Shown here: positions 1-8,615 of the stretch, one piece after another | Numbering within the stretch: position 1 is the first letter of the stretch | Layout of the letters: the number at the start of each line of letters is the position of its first letter | NCBI GenBank assembly: GCA_964636885.1 | Contig: CAZWVA010000044.1 | Coordinates: 1 to 23,398, forward strand | Origin: CAZWVA01 sp964636885 | GTDB taxonomy: Bacteria; Desulfobacterota_D; UBA1144; Nemesobacterales; CSP1-2 | Direction: 5' to 3' | DNA length: 23,398 bases | The notes under the pieces: model-generated | The model's database searches: none | The model's input: only the letters and a program-made list of their open reading frames with translations | Told to the model about the DNA's origin: nothing | Made by a program: the position numbers and the translations under genes

Positions 1-926
1 TGCTAAATCCCAAACGTCCTGGCATATTGGCTCTAAAAGAGGTGAGCGGAATTCGGGAGGGAGTGGATTCCTACGATATAGGTTTTAAACTGGGCCCAAG
101 GGTAAACGCCTCGGGAAGGCTAAACAGCGCAAGGGTAGCCGTCGAGCTTCTAATCTCAAAAGACCTGGAAAGGGCAAGGGAGCTTGCGAGGATACTGAAC
201 CAGGAGAACTCAAGAAGGCAGAGCATAGAGGAGGAGATCTTTCTCGACGCCGTCTCACAAATCGAATCACACCCAGAATACCTAAACTCCAGTTCCATCG
301 TTCTCGCATCCGCAAACTGGCACCCAGGAGTTATAGGAATCGTGGCATCGAGAATCGTTGAGAGATACCAGAAGCCCGTGATCCTTATAGCGATCGGAGA
401 AGACGGCATTGGAAAAGGCTCTGGAAGAAGCGTTGAAGGAATAAACATATATTCAGCCTTGTCCGAGTGTAGGGATCTATTCGAGAAATTCGGAGGGCAT
501 GAACTAGCCGCTGGGATGTCCATCAGGGAGGAAAAAATAGTGGATTTTAGAAAGACGTTTGAAAGGGCCGTCCGAGAATCAAACGTGGGTCTCATCTCAA
601 GACTCAATATCGACTGCCTTGTTGATCTGGCCGATATAGATGACTCCCTGGTCTCAGAACTCGACCTACTTGCTCCTTTTGGAATCGGGAACCCAGAGCC
701 GTTACTCCTCTCAAGATCGGTTGAAGTGGTCTCCCAGCGCGTTTTTAAGGACAAGCACCTCGGTCTCAAGTTAAAAGGGGGAGAAAGGATACTCGATGCG
801 ATCTGGTTTAATCTGAGGGAGTCGGTCACAGTACCGAATAGGATCGACATCGTTTTCACGCCTGAGTTTAACACATGGAACGGGAAGAAAGAGATTCGAT
901 TGAGAATAAGGGATGTCAAGTGGTAG
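1..926 (+). CDS. recJ: Single-stranded-DNA exonuclease RecJ, C-terminal part (5' end outside window)
   Basis: RecJ is a 5'-3' exonuclease on single-stranded DNA, used in recombination and mismatch or excision repair. The open frame enters from the left edge (first whole codon at base 3), so the N-terminal DHH catalytic motifs are outside the window. What remains shows the DHH-family GPRVNASGRL motif, then the DHHA1 substrate-binding domain with HPGVIGIVASR, GSGRS and the typical FGGHELAAGMS motif. A C-terminal OB-like region follows, with LLAPFGIGNPEP. About 308 codons are visible of a family usually near 560-580 residues. It is followed 53 bases later by lgt on the same strand, probably co-transcribed. 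The family assignment is firm; only the 5' part is missing. Confidence 0.93.
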   Translation, partial: LNPKRPGILALKEVSGIREGVDSYDIGFKLGPRVNASGRLNSARVAVELLISKDLERARELARILNQENSRRQSIEEEIFLDAVSQIESHPEYLNSSSIVLASANWHPGVIGIVASRIVERYQKPVILIAIGEDGIGKGSGRSVEGINIYSALSECRDLFEKFGGHELAAGMSIREEKIVDFRKTFERAVRESNVGLISRLNIDCLVDLADIDDSLVSELDLLAPFGIGNPEPLLLSRSVEVVSQRVFKDKHLGLKLKGGERILDAIWFNLRESVTVPNRIDIVFTPEFNTWNGKKEIRLRIRDVKW

Positions 927-979
927 TTACTCCACTTAAAAACGCCGAGTGAGGGATCTAGGAGTCAGAAAGGAGACGG

Positions 980-1750
980 ATGCATCCAGTACTTTTTGAA
1001 ATAGGAAACGTCGCAATCTCCTCCTACTCCGTAATGGTGCTTATATCCTTCCTCGTGGGTTATTGGCTTGGTGGAGCCGAACTCAGGAGAAAGGGGTTGA
1101 ACGGAGGCCTCGCGGACATCCTTCTCATCGCCTGTGTAATTGGAGGAATCGGTGGTGCAAAGCTCCTTTTCCTCATCCAGAATGCAACCCTCCGGGAACT
1201 CGTGACCGATCCCCTAAGGTATATCTCTTCGGGGCTTACCTTCTATGGAGGACTAATAGGAGCGCTTCTACTTATCGGGGTCGTCTCATGGAGGAAAGGG
1301 GTAAGCTACTTGGCGATTACCGATTCACTGGCTCCGGGCCTCGTTCTTGCCTACGGAATCGGGAGAATAGGTTGTTTTTTGGTTGGAGACGATTACGGAA
1401 CCCCATCGGATCTGCCATGGGCAATGGCCTTTCCAGAAGGCACTCCCCCGACAATAGAAAGGGTTCACCCGACCCAGATCTATGACACCTTGCTTATGAC
1501 CGGTCTTTTCTTCCTCCTTTGGAAGATCCGTAAAAAAAACCTACCCGATGGCTGGCTCTCCGCCGTTATGTTTGTACTTCTCGGAATCGAGAGGTTTCTA
1601 ATAGAGTTCATTAGAACCACGACACCAAGCTTTATCCCCGGGCTCTCCCAGGCTCAGTTGATTTCGGTTGTAATGATAGTACTGGGGGCACTAAAACTAA
1701 TCGGGGTTTGGCGTGGAATAAGGGTTGAAAGGAACGGATACGATCTTTGA
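980..1750 (+). CDS. lgt: Prolipoprotein diacylglyceryl transferase
   Basis: Lgt moves diacylglycerol from phosphatidylglycerol to the lipobox cysteine of prolipoproteins in the inner membrane. The 256-residue protein has about seven hydrophobic segments. The family signature is at residues 128-140 (GRIGCFLVGDDYG), followed by LPWAMAFP and HPTQIYD at 163-169, close to the family's usual HPxQLYE. The position equivalent to the conserved Asn of the E. coli GRLGN motif is Cys132. Other members of the family also have Cys here, so this does not by itself imply loss of activity. The ATG at 980 has a good ribosome site (AAGGAGA) and is preferred. A lipoprotein substrate is encoded in the same window at 15500-16207. 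Confidence 0.93.
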   Translation: MHPVLFEIGNVAISSYSVMVLISFLVGYWLGGAELRRKGLNGGLADILLIACVIGGIGGAKLLFLIQNATLRELVTDPLRYISSGLTFYGGLIGALLLIGVVSWRKGVSYLAITDSLAPGLVLAYGIGRIGCFLVGDDYGTPSDLPWAMAFPEGTPPTIERVHPTQIYDTLLMTGLFFLLWKIRKKNLPDGWLSAVMFVLLGIERFLIEFIRTTTPSFIPGLSQAQLISVVMIVLGALKLIGVWRGIRVERNGYDL

Positions 1751-2050
1751 AATCTTTCGGCTTCATAACCGTTTTTTCTACTTTTGGGAAAATTGTGGTA
1801 ATCTTCACTATGCTTATCGGAAATGGCGGAATCGTGCACCATAGCCCTAACTTCCGAATTGGGAAAACGGCTTGTCTTAAACACGTATAGGAGAGTGATG
1901 GTGGGATGTAAGGGGGTGGCTTTCTAATCCGCGGTCTTTGTAGCTTTGGATCCCTATGTGGGAGGAAGGCTTTTTGAAATGGGTAATCACAAATCGATAT
2001 TGACAAGACGGCTCTCTCTATGTACAAAAGGAACTTAAGAAGCTAAAAAC
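1751..2050. other. 300-base intergenic region, no gene seen
   Basis: This is the stretch between lgt and ribF. I see no convincing coding frame. An open frame on the minus strand (1632-2027) overlaps the end of lgt, has no ribosome site and gives a low-complexity Pro/Ser/Arg product, so it is not accepted. A short T-run near 1772 follows lgt without a convincing stem. The only clear signal is the promoter listed at 2000-2028. Confidence 0.5.
2000..2028 (+). promoter_or_regulatory. Candidate sigma70-type promoter for ribF
   Basis: A perfect -35 hexamer TTGACA (2000-2005) is followed by a 17-base spacer and TACAAA (2023-2028, 4 of 6 matches to TATAAT). The start of transcription would lie near 2035, about 16 bases before the ribF ATG, giving a very short leader. 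This is consensus matching only. Confidence 0.5.
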
Positions 2051-3016
2051 ATGAAGGTCATTTTCGATCCCACAGAACCGATTGGATCTTCCACATCTGC
2101 AACCATTGGAATCTTTGATGGGGTTCACATCGGCCACAAGGAGATAATAAGGCTCGTCCGAGAGGACGCCAGGGAAAAAGGCATCAGCTCCTGCGTTATA
2201 ACGTTCCATCCCCATCCACAGAAGGTGCTTCGCGGAAGCAACATACCGCTTATAGTCCCCTTAAGGGAAAGGCTGAGACTCCTGGAGAAAGAGGGGCTGG
2301 ATATAGCCGTGTGTTACAGCTTTACAAAAGACTTTGCCCAGATCTCCGCTAAGGATTTTGTTAAGGATATACTCGTTCAGAAACTCCACGTCAAAAGCCT
2401 ATTTGTAGGCCCCGATTTCTTCTTCGGTAGAAAAAGGGAAGGCAACACCAATCTGCTCCGGTCGATGGGAACGGTATACGGCTTTGAAACCAACATAGTA
2501 CAACCGGTCTTTTTGGATGACGAACCCATAAGTAGCACCGCTATAAGAGCCCTGCTTGAAAACGGAATGGTAAGAAAAGCGGGAAGGTTCCTTGGAGACT
2601 ACTTCTATATAGAAGGGAGAATCAAGCAGGGAGAAAGAAGGGGAAGGCAACTGGGCTTTCCCACAGCGAACCTGGATACAGACTGGGAGCTCCTTCCCAA
2701 AAAAGGGGTTTATGTTACGTGGGCCCAACTGAATGGAATGAGATTTAAGAGCATCACAAATGTTGGAGTCCGCCCTACCTTCGATGCAAACCGGCTCCTC
2801 ATAGAAACCCACATATTCGATTTTAACGGCGACCTTTATGGAAAGACGATAAGGGTGGAATTCATAGAAAGGTTGAGAGATGAAAGGAGATTCGAAAGCG
2901 TCCAGGCGCTCGTTGCGGAGATCTCGAGGGACGTGGAAAGGGCGAAGGCCGTATTTCAGGGATTAAGCACGGAGAACACGGTATCAACTGAGGGAGAAGA
3001 AGCAAGGGATCTTTAA
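2051..3016 (+). CDS. ribF: Bifunctional riboflavin kinase / FAD synthetase
   Basis: RibF phosphorylates riboflavin to FMN and adenylates FMN to FAD in the cytoplasm. The N-terminal nucleotidyltransferase half has the HIGH-like GVHIGH motif at residues 24-29, then TFHPHP, FVGPDFFFGRKREG and ISSTAIR. The C-terminal riboflavin kinase half has the hallmark RQLGFPTANL and a later TNVGVRPTF. Length 321 is typical of the family (about 310). The ribosome site before the ATG at 2051 is weak (AAGAAG), but the short predicted leader supports this start. FMN made here would serve the nitroreductase-fold protein at 5642-6949. It lies 53 bases ahead of aroE on the same strand. Confidence 0.96.
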   Translation: MKVIFDPTEPIGSSTSATIGIFDGVHIGHKEIIRLVREDAREKGISSCVITFHPHPQKVLRGSNIPLIVPLRERLRLLEKEGLDIAVCYSFTKDFAQISAKDFVKDILVQKLHVKSLFVGPDFFFGRKREGNTNLLRSMGTVYGFETNIVQPVFLDDEPISSTAIRALLENGMVRKAGRFLGDYFYIEGRIKQGERRGRQLGFPTANLDTDWELLPKKGVYVTWAQLNGMRFKSITNVGVRPTFDANRLLIETHIFDFNGDLYGKTIRVEFIERLRDERRFESVQALVAEISRDVERAKAVFQGLSTENTVSTEGEEARDL

Positions 3017-3069
3017 ATCCTTTCTTACATCTCTTCTTCCTCTCTGGCTAAGGAGTAAGGGGAGTAGCC

Positions 3070-3924
3070 TTGAACGTAAAAGCGACTACCAGGGTTTATG
3101 GGATATTCGGTCATCCAGTGGCTCATAGTCTATCCCCCGTAATGCATAACTCCGCATTCCAGTCGCTTTATCTAGACTGCGTCTATGTTGCGTTTGACAT
3201 ACAGCCAAGGGACCTCGAATCCGCCGCCCGTGCCATAAAATCGCTGGGGATAGCGGGGGTGAATATAACTATTCCACACAAGGAGAGCATGACGTTCTTC
3301 CTAGACCACATCTCTCCTGAAACAACCCTAACGGGAGCCGTAAACACCGTAAAGAACGACAACGGAAAGCTCAGCGGCTATAACACCGATGTGAGCGGTT
3401 TTCTTAGAGCCATAAAAGAAGACCTTGGACTCCATCCAAGGGGATTAAACGTGGTTGTGCTTGGGGCCGGAGGGGCAGCACGTGCTGTACTTTCAGCGCT
3501 CTGTATGAATGAGGTATCCCGTGTCTACATATTAAACAGGACCTTTGATAAGGCAAAGAGGTTGGCCTCGGAGTTCAAAAAACACTTTAAGGATACATCG
3601 ATTGAAGCGGTTTCCCTAGAAGATAGAAGCGGTGTGGAGAATTCGCTTGGTTCCTCAAGCCTCCTCGTGAATGCGACTTCAGCAGGGATGGAGGGAATGA
3701 ATCAAATCGAGATCCCCTTGGAATCCCTCCCAAAAGGGTCAATGGTCTACGATCTGGTCTATAAACCCCGAGAGACGGAACTAGTAAAAAGGGCAAGGGA
3801 ACTGGGGTATAAGGCATCAGGGGGACTCAGCATGCTCCTCTATCAGGGGGTGGAGAGCTTTGAGATATGGACCGGCATAAATGCACCGGTCGAGGTTATG
3901 AGAAAGGCTATAATAGAGGAGTAG
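3070..3924 (+). CDS. aroE: Shikimate 5-dehydrogenase
   Basis: AroE reduces 3-dehydroshikimate to shikimate with NADPH in aromatic amino acid synthesis. The shikimate-binding SLSP motif is at residues 20-23, the catalytic Lys is K71 in NITIPHK, and the catalytic Asp is D107 in GYNTD. GAVNTV precedes it. The nucleotide-binding glycine loop GAGGAA is at 132-137, followed by LNRT. The C-terminal GLSMLLYQG motif is present. Length 284 is normal. The start is TTG at 3070, with a purine-rich AAGGGGAG about 5 bases upstream. No ATG fits, because the conserved N-terminal strand begins just after this codon. Confidence 0.96.
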   Translation: MNVKATTRVYGIFGHPVAHSLSPVMHNSAFQSLYLDCVYVAFDIQPRDLESAARAIKSLGIAGVNITIPHKESMTFFLDHISPETTLTGAVNTVKNDNGKLSGYNTDVSGFLRAIKEDLGLHPRGLNVVVLGAGGAARAVLSALCMNEVSRVYILNRTFDKAKRLASEFKKHFKDTSIEAVSLEDRSGVENSLGSSSLLVNATSAGMEGMNQIEIPLESLPKGSMVYDLVYKPRETELVKRARELGYKASGGLSMLLYQGVESFEIWTGINAPVEVMRKAIIEE

Positions 3925-4122
3925 CCGACTATCAAAAGCCGTCTAATACCCTAATACTACCGCGCTTAACCGCAAGGGCCTTTATCTCCAAATCCGGCTC
4001 TTTATCTTAGACATACGACAACTATCCATAATCCCAGCATGGTTGATCAACGGGTTGAAATGTTTTTTGTCATGATTAGAATGTAGTATATAGGGAATTT
4101 CTCCATAAAGGAGGAAACATCC

Positions 4123-4611
4123 ATGGCGAGGGATGATTTTGACTATGATAGCCCCAGCAACTACAAGGGTTTTGATCTCTCCGAAGTAGACGAGAAGGAC
4201 CTATCGGACGTTATGGATAAGATAGACCTCATCCACGAGAATATGAAAACGATAAAAGAGCTATGCCAGAAACTGGTTTCTATATATGAGCCAATCGTAC
4301 AGAACATAAAGAGGTTAAAAGAGATAGAGCCTGACGTTCACCAGAAGATCATGGAAGAAGCGATAAAGCTCTATGGAGACGAGAAGGGAAGGCAGCTTGT
4401 GGAACTCATACTCGGAAGACCGGATCAGGATTCCATAAAACTCCAAGTAGCTAAGGCAAAGGCCTTTATAATATCCTACGAAAGACAATTCGAGGATGAT
4501 TATACGGAGCCTATTCGTCCCTCGGAGTTTCAGGAAAGCGATGTATTTAAAACGATGGAGAGGCTAACGGGCGGTAAGAATCCCCTTCCCAGCCTTTCCT
4601 CATCGGGATGA
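4123..4611 (+). CDS. Acidic helical protein of unknown function
   Basis: I do not recognise this 162-residue protein. It has no signal peptide or membrane segment, so it is probably cytoplasmic. The first 25 residues are acidic and probably disordered. Residues of about 25-125 look strongly helical, with heptad-like spacing of Leu and Ile, and could form a coiled coil or helical bundle. The tail is Ser/Pro/Gly-rich. There are no cysteine pairs and no catalytic motif. It is very probably a real gene: an excellent ribosome site (AAGGAGGAAA, 7-14 bases before the ATG) precedes it, and codon use (AGG, ATA) matches the neighbours. It stands alone in the 198-base gap after aroE and converges on the dehydrogenase gene 11 bases downstream. 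Confidence 0.85.
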   Translation: MARDDFDYDSPSNYKGFDLSEVDEKDLSDVMDKIDLIHENMKTIKELCQKLVSIYEPIVQNIKRLKEIEPDVHQKIMEEAIKLYGDEKGRQLVELILGRPDQDSIKLQVAKAKAFIISYERQFEDDYTEPIRPSEFQESDVFKTMERLTGGKNPLPSLSSSG

Positions 4612-4622
4612 TTGTAGCCTTC

Positions 4623-5603
4623 TTATTTTCGAATTACACCCGGGTTGACTAGGTTTCGAGGAACCCTTCCCCTAAGGACCGTATCCACACCCTCTACAGC
4701 CATATCGGCCATCCTCTCCCTCGTCTCTCTAGACGCGCTTCCCAAGTGGGGAAGGAGAACAGCGTTTTTAAGCCCAAGAAGCCCCTCTTCCACGAGTGGT
4801 TCCCTCTCATAGACATCGAGCCCGGCCCCCAGTATAACCCCCTCCCGAAGTGCAGTGGCGAGTTCACCTTCCCTTACCGTCTGCCCGCGCCCGACATTTA
4901 TGAGAATAGATGTCCTCTTCATCCGTCTAAATTCTTTAAGCCCAAAACGCCCCCTCGTGTCATCGTTAAGAGGGGCAGTTATCACGAGGAAATCCGATTC
5001 CTCAAGAAGGGTGGGGAAGTCCACATACATCGCTCCAACCTCTCTCTCCGATTCTTCGTTCCTTCTTCTATTGTGATAGATAACGCGCATACCAAAGCCC
5101 TTTGCCCTCCTCCCAACCGCAGTGCCAATGCGTCCCATACCGTAGATTCCGAGCGTTTTCCCGTAAACATCTACACCCATAAGGAGAGTCGGTCTCCAAC
5201 CTTTAAACCTACCTTCCCTTATAAAGGAATCCCCCTCTACAATCCTACGCGCCACGGAGAACATGAGCGCCCAGACCAGATCCGCCGTGGTTTCCGTAAG
5301 AACCCCAGGGGTGTTTGTAACAAAGATCCCCTTTTCCGTAGCATAAGTCACATCTATATTCTCATACCCAACCCCACAGTTTGAAATAACCCTTAGATTC
5401 GGGCACGAATCTATGAGTTTCTTATCGATCCTGTCCGAAACCATAGTGATTAGGGCATGCGCGTCCCTTGCCCCCATAAGGAGCTCCTCCCATGTTGGGG
5501 AGCGGTCTTCCGGGAATACCTCGACATGGAAATCCCTTCTTAGAAGCCCTACGCCTTTTCCCGGAAGCTCTGCGGTAATAAAAACCCTTTTCATCGTGAC
5601 CAT
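4623..5603 (-). CDS. D-isomer-specific 2-hydroxyacid dehydrogenase (glyoxylate/hydroxypyruvate reductase-like)
   Basis: This NAD(P)-dependent enzyme family reduces 2-oxoacids such as glyoxylate or hydroxypyruvate to D-2-hydroxyacids. The Rossmann glycine motif GMGRIG is at residues 155-160. The catalytic triad is visible as Arg239 (NVGRG), the Glu of DVYEREP (266-268) and His286 in LLPHLGSAS. The N-terminal substrate domain has SNCGVGYENID and TETTADLVWAL. Length 326 is normal. ATG 5603 is used because an in-frame stop lies 4 codons upstream; ATG 5594 is an equal alternative. It follows the nitroreductase-fold gene by 38 bases, suggesting one transcript. The closest fit is the GyaR/GhrB group, but the exact substrate cannot be read from sequence. 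Confidence 0.9.
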   Translation of the reverse strand: MVTMKRVFITAELPGKGVGLLRRDFHVEVFPEDRSPTWEELLMGARDAHALITMVSDRIDKKLIDSCPNLRVISNCGVGYENIDVTYATEKGIFVTNTPGVLTETTADLVWALMFSVARRIVEGDSFIREGRFKGWRPTLLMGVDVYGKTLGIYGMGRIGTAVGRRAKGFGMRVIYHNRRRNEESEREVGAMYVDFPTLLEESDFLVITAPLNDDTRGRFGLKEFRRMKRTSILINVGRGQTVREGELATALREGVILGAGLDVYEREPLVEEGLLGLKNAVLLPHLGSASRETRERMADMAVEGVDTVLRGRVPRNLVNPGVIRK

Positions 5604-5641
5604 AGTGAAGGGGCGTCAGTAAGGCCTCCCTAACAGAGCCC

Positions 5642-6949
5642 CTATCTTTCAAACGGGTCGGGAACCTCCGGGTGCCAGAGTTTAAAGTGGTTCTTATGGT
5701 TCTCCGTATACGCCCCCTCGGGATAGAATTCATCGTAGAAATCCAGATCGAGGTGATGAGCCTGAACCATGAACCTAAGGAACATAGGGTCGGAGAAGGC
5801 AGGGAATCTCCCGTAGGTGTCGTAAACGTAGTTGCAAATATCCTTAACGATCTGGATCTCTTCTTTACTAGGCCTCTCGACCTCCTGCATTATCCCTTCT
5901 GGATTCCTGTATGGCATCTTGTGCGTCGCCCAGTTACTCCATTTCAGATCGTTAAGGGCCTCCACGGCTTCACCCATATCCTTATAGTACGGAGGACAGA
6001 AGGCCTCAAAGAGACCGTCTTTGCCGACAGCAACGGGATTCGGGTTTCCCGTTCCCCCCTTTATCTTTGGGGTTATGAACCTAAACCCAAGCCCTCTAAA
6101 AAAGGGTGTCCCACCCAGCATGAACATACTCGCAAATCCGCTAAAGAGCCATCCGCCAAGCCCAAGGGCCTGGAGGGCAAGAACCATGTTCTGACCCATA
6201 AAGGCCTGCTCCGCTATATAGCCGTTTGCGAATCTGAGTTCGGCCTCTATTAGTGGCATTCTCTTGCTCTCGTCAATCAGCCCCTTTTTAATCCACCCTG
6301 CCGTTCCGGGCGGCCTCATTCCATGGAGCTCGTCGACGAAATTGAACCTGTGGTCAGGTCTCATGTAGAAGAAATAGAGGTTTATGATGCAGGCCGAAAG
6401 ATCCGTAACCGGCATAAACACGGTTGTTCCAGGCTTATTCACGTTCCAGAGGTTATGAGAGGCGATCCCAGGAGGACGATCGGGAAGGTGGGCACGCCTA
6501 TCCTCCAGTTTTATTTTGGATTCCCTAAATAGCTCAAGGATCCTCTCTACCCTTTCCTCACGGCTTAGTCCCTCCAATCCCTTAAAGTCATCGGGCTTCT
6601 TATCGTGCATCTTTATCATGTACGTCCCTTCGTCGTTCGTATAGAAAAGCTCAGTCCTGTGAACATCGCCAAGAGCCGGGATCGTTTTACTCGTAAATTG
6701 CATCTCAAGATCGAGTCCCACGTGGGGAGGAAAATCCGAGAGGTTTATGCTCTTTATTCCAAGCCCGGTCCATACGAGGAGGGCCTCTTCCAGTTCGGTT
6801 AAAGGAACGGGGTTATGCCTCGATTTGTATTTAAGAGGTCCCCTGTCGATCTCCATCCCGAGTCCAAACCTCCTCGATCTCCTCTGAAAAACGGCATCGA
6901 TAAACCTGTAATCAATAAAAGTCTCAAGTCCTTTAGGATACTTGCTCAT
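5642..6949 (-). CDS. Large nitroreductase-fold (FMN-binding type) protein of unknown substrate
   Basis: This 435-residue protein has marks of the nitroreductase superfamily. An N-terminal RRSRRF motif lies at residues 23-28, matching the FMN-phosphate-binding RRSxRxF pattern, and is followed by LTELEEALLVWTG. The AFMGQNMVLALQALGLGG stretch at about 249-267 matches the family's conserved helix. Usual members have 170-250 residues. Here there is a long insert (about 75-240) and an extended C-terminal region rich in His, Asp and aromatic residues. No signal peptide is present. A good ribosome site (AGGAGAA) lies upstream of ATG 6949. It probably heads an operon with the 2-hydroxyacid dehydrogenase. 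The fold call is fairly good; the substrate and the true cofactor are unknown. Confidence 0.75.
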   Translation of the reverse strand: MSKYPKGLETFIDYRFIDAVFQRRSRRFGLGMEIDRGPLKYKSRHNPVPLTELEEALLVWTGLGIKSINLSDFPPHVGLDLEMQFTSKTIPALGDVHRTELFYTNDEGTYMIKMHDKKPDDFKGLEGLSREERVERILELFRESKIKLEDRRAHLPDRPPGIASHNLWNVNKPGTTVFMPVTDLSACIINLYFFYMRPDHRFNFVDELHGMRPPGTAGWIKKGLIDESKRMPLIEAELRFANGYIAEQAFMGQNMVLALQALGLGGWLFSGFASMFMLGGTPFFRGLGFRFITPKIKGGTGNPNPVAVGKDGLFEAFCPPYYKDMGEAVEALNDLKWSNWATHKMPYRNPEGIMQEVERPSKEEIQIVKDICNYVYDTYGRFPAFSDPMFLRFMVQAHHLDLDFYDEFYPEGAYTENHKNHFKLWHPEVPDPFER

Positions 6950-7059
6950 ATGGTTTACCTTTTCTCCTTCTCGATTTTAGGATGTTAGTTTAGCAAATGT
7001 ACGGGTTTTATCAAAGAGGGTCGATATTAGGGTTAAGATCAGCCTTGCCCTTAAAACCA

Positions 7060-7431
7060 TCAGCAGGTTGAGTGAAAGAGCCCTCCTACCCTCTTCTTCT
7101 CCCTAAGCTCATTGTAGAGCCTGACGGCTTCCTCGGTCTGGAGTATATGAAAAGGGATTCCCCGTCCCTTTAGCATCTCGATTGTTTCCGGACAGACCCT
7201 GAGCTGCTGGTAGATCCCCTTTGAGAGCACAACCTCGGTGGCCCCGTGCTCAAGTAGCTCTTCGACATCCGCTGGCTGAATGCCAGGTACGTGGCGCGTT
7301 CCGGTCTCATTCCAGTCCCATTCCCTTGCGCCACCCGGAAAGACCTTGGCGTCCTTAAACGGCCTCTCCTCACCCTCTACCTCGATAAGCCCCCAGGATA
7401 GGCGTGTAATGCGTGGAGATTCCACCATCAT
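7060..7431 (-). CDS. Mth938-like domain protein (DUF498 family)
   Basis: The sequence matches the Mth938/NDUFAF3-type domain: PRITRLSWGLIEVEG, PGGAREWDWNETGTRHVPG, IQPADVEELL, VCPETIEML and LQTEEAVRLYNEL are typical stretches. Its bacterial function is not established; the mitochondrial relative is an assembly factor for respiratory complex I. A longer frame opens at GTG 7458. I prefer ATG 7431 because GGAGGTGA (7438-7445) sits about 9 bases before it as a ribosome site, and a second ATG follows directly at 7428. The product is 123 residues, normal for the family. Its tail carries a single terminal Cys. It follows dnaJ-opposite spacing with no obvious functional neighbour. Confidence 0.88.
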   Translation of the reverse strand: MMVESPRITRLSWGLIEVEGEERPFKDAKVFPGGAREWDWNETGTRHVPGIQPADVEELLEHGATEVVLSKGIYQQLRVCPETIEMLKGRGIPFHILQTEEAVRLYNELREKKRVGGLFHSTC

Positions 7432-7505
7432 CCATCTCACCTCCGGTTTGTTAAACACACGTATGTTATTTTAATCGAGATCGGCACTAAGAATCAATTC
7501 GGGGT

Positions 7506-8612
7506 CTAGACACTTTCGTTTTTCTTTTCAAGCGCCCTCAGACGCTCATAAAGCCTTCTCTCCTCAGGGGTGAGCTTTTGTGGCACGCGAACCTGCACAG
7601 AGAGGTACAGGTCTCCTCTTTTCTTACCTTGGAATTCGGGTAATCCTTTACCGTGTAGACGGAGTACCGTTCCCGGCTGAGTCCCAGGCGGAATGGATAC
7701 AGTAACATGGCCATCTAGCGTCGGTACTTCCAGCTTGGTACCGAGCACGGCATCGGCTACCTCTATAGTCTCAGTACGCCAGAGGTGTATCCCTCTTCGC
7801 TCGAAGCGCGGATCGGGTGCACTTCGCACGACCACATACAGGTCGCCGGGCATCCCACCGGTCTCCCGGCTCGGATGACCGTAACCCGGTATGCGTAGTG
7901 CCATCCCCTCCTCTATGCCCACTGGGATCTTAACGGTAAGGGTCTTCTCGCGTTCCACCTCACCCCGGCCATCACAATTAGGACAGGGATTTTCAATCAC
8001 AATACCACGACCGTGACATTCACCACAGGTTGTAACCTGCTGAAATACTATCCCCCTTTGGCGCCTACTCTCTACGTGCTTCCCAGTACCACCACAGGCC
8101 TTGCACGACTGCGGCATAGTGCCCGGCTTAGCCCCAGAACCATGGCAGGATGGGCAGGTTTCGGGGCGGGAAAAACGTATGGTCTCTTCACCCCCGGTGA
8201 GCACACGCTCGAGAGGCACCGCCAATTCGATCTCTATATTTTCACCACGGGGAGGACCCGGACGACGACGACCGAAGAAACGCTCAAACAGTCCTTCGCC
8301 AAAGTCAAAACCGAGACCGAAACCAGGTCCTCCAAAGATATCCCCAAAGTCTATACCGCTAAATAGGTCTTCCAGTGAGAATCCGGAGACACCGGCAAAC
8401 CCCCTGGCGTCATACTGAGCGCGCTTCTTTGGATCGGAAAGAACGGCATATGCCTCGGCGATCTCCTTAAAACGATCCTCCGCCCCCGGTTCCTTGTTGC
8501 GGTCTGGATGGTAACGGAGGGCGAGTTCTCGAAAGGCCTTTTTGATCGTCTTTAAGTCGGCATCACGCGGAACGCCGAGAACCTCGTAGTAGTCACGCTG
8601 TGCGCCCGGCAT
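7506..8612 (-). CDS. dnaJ: Type I DnaJ co-chaperone (Hsp40)
   Basis: DnaJ delivers unfolded clients to DnaK and stimulates its ATPase. The J domain occupies residues 5-70 with HPD at 35-37. A Gly/Phe-rich linker covers about 71-120. Four CxxCxGxG zinc repeats are intact (cysteines 153/156, 170/173, 196/199, 210/213), and the C-terminal client-binding domains follow. Length 368 is typical. No dnaK or grpE is adjacent. Arginine codons are mostly CGT/CGC, unlike the AGG/AGA of nearly all neighbours. This suggests either high expression or horizontal origin. The start ATG 8612 has no standard ribosome site, only an AGGGG run folded into a small hairpin just upstream. Confidence 0.96.
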   Translation of the reverse strand: MPGAQRDYYEVLGVPRDADLKTIKKAFRELALRYHPDRNKEPGAEDRFKEIAEAYAVLSDPKKRAQYDARGFAGVSGFSLEDLFSGIDFGDIFGGPGFGLGFDFGEGLFERFFGRRRPGPPRGENIEIELAVPLERVLTGGEETIRFSRPETCPSCHGSGAKPGTMPQSCKACGGTGKHVESRRQRGIVFQQVTTCGECHGRGIVIENPCPNCDGRGEVEREKTLTVKIPVGIEEGMALRIPGYGHPSRETGGMPGDLYVVVRSAPDPRFERRGIHLWRTETIEVADAVLGTKLEVPTLDGHVTVSIPPGTQPGTVLRLHGKGLPEFQGKKRGDLYLSVQVRVPQKLTPEERRLYERLRALEKKNESV

Positions 8613-8615
8613 GTG

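Noticed and set aside
71..919. Minus-strand open frame of 282 codons opposite recJ
   Set aside because: It mirrors the conserved RecJ coding frame, and its Ser/Arg-rich product is typical of antisense shadows.
4746..5384. Long plus-strand open frame of 212 codons opposite the 2-hydroxyacid dehydrogenase
   Set aside because: It is the antisense shadow of a gene with intact catalytic motifs; its product is Pro/Lys/His-rich without a recognisable fold and has no ribosome site.
5672..6253. Plus-strand open frame of 193 codons opposite the nitroreductase-fold gene
   Set aside because: The opposite strand has a good ribosome site and family motifs; this product has none.
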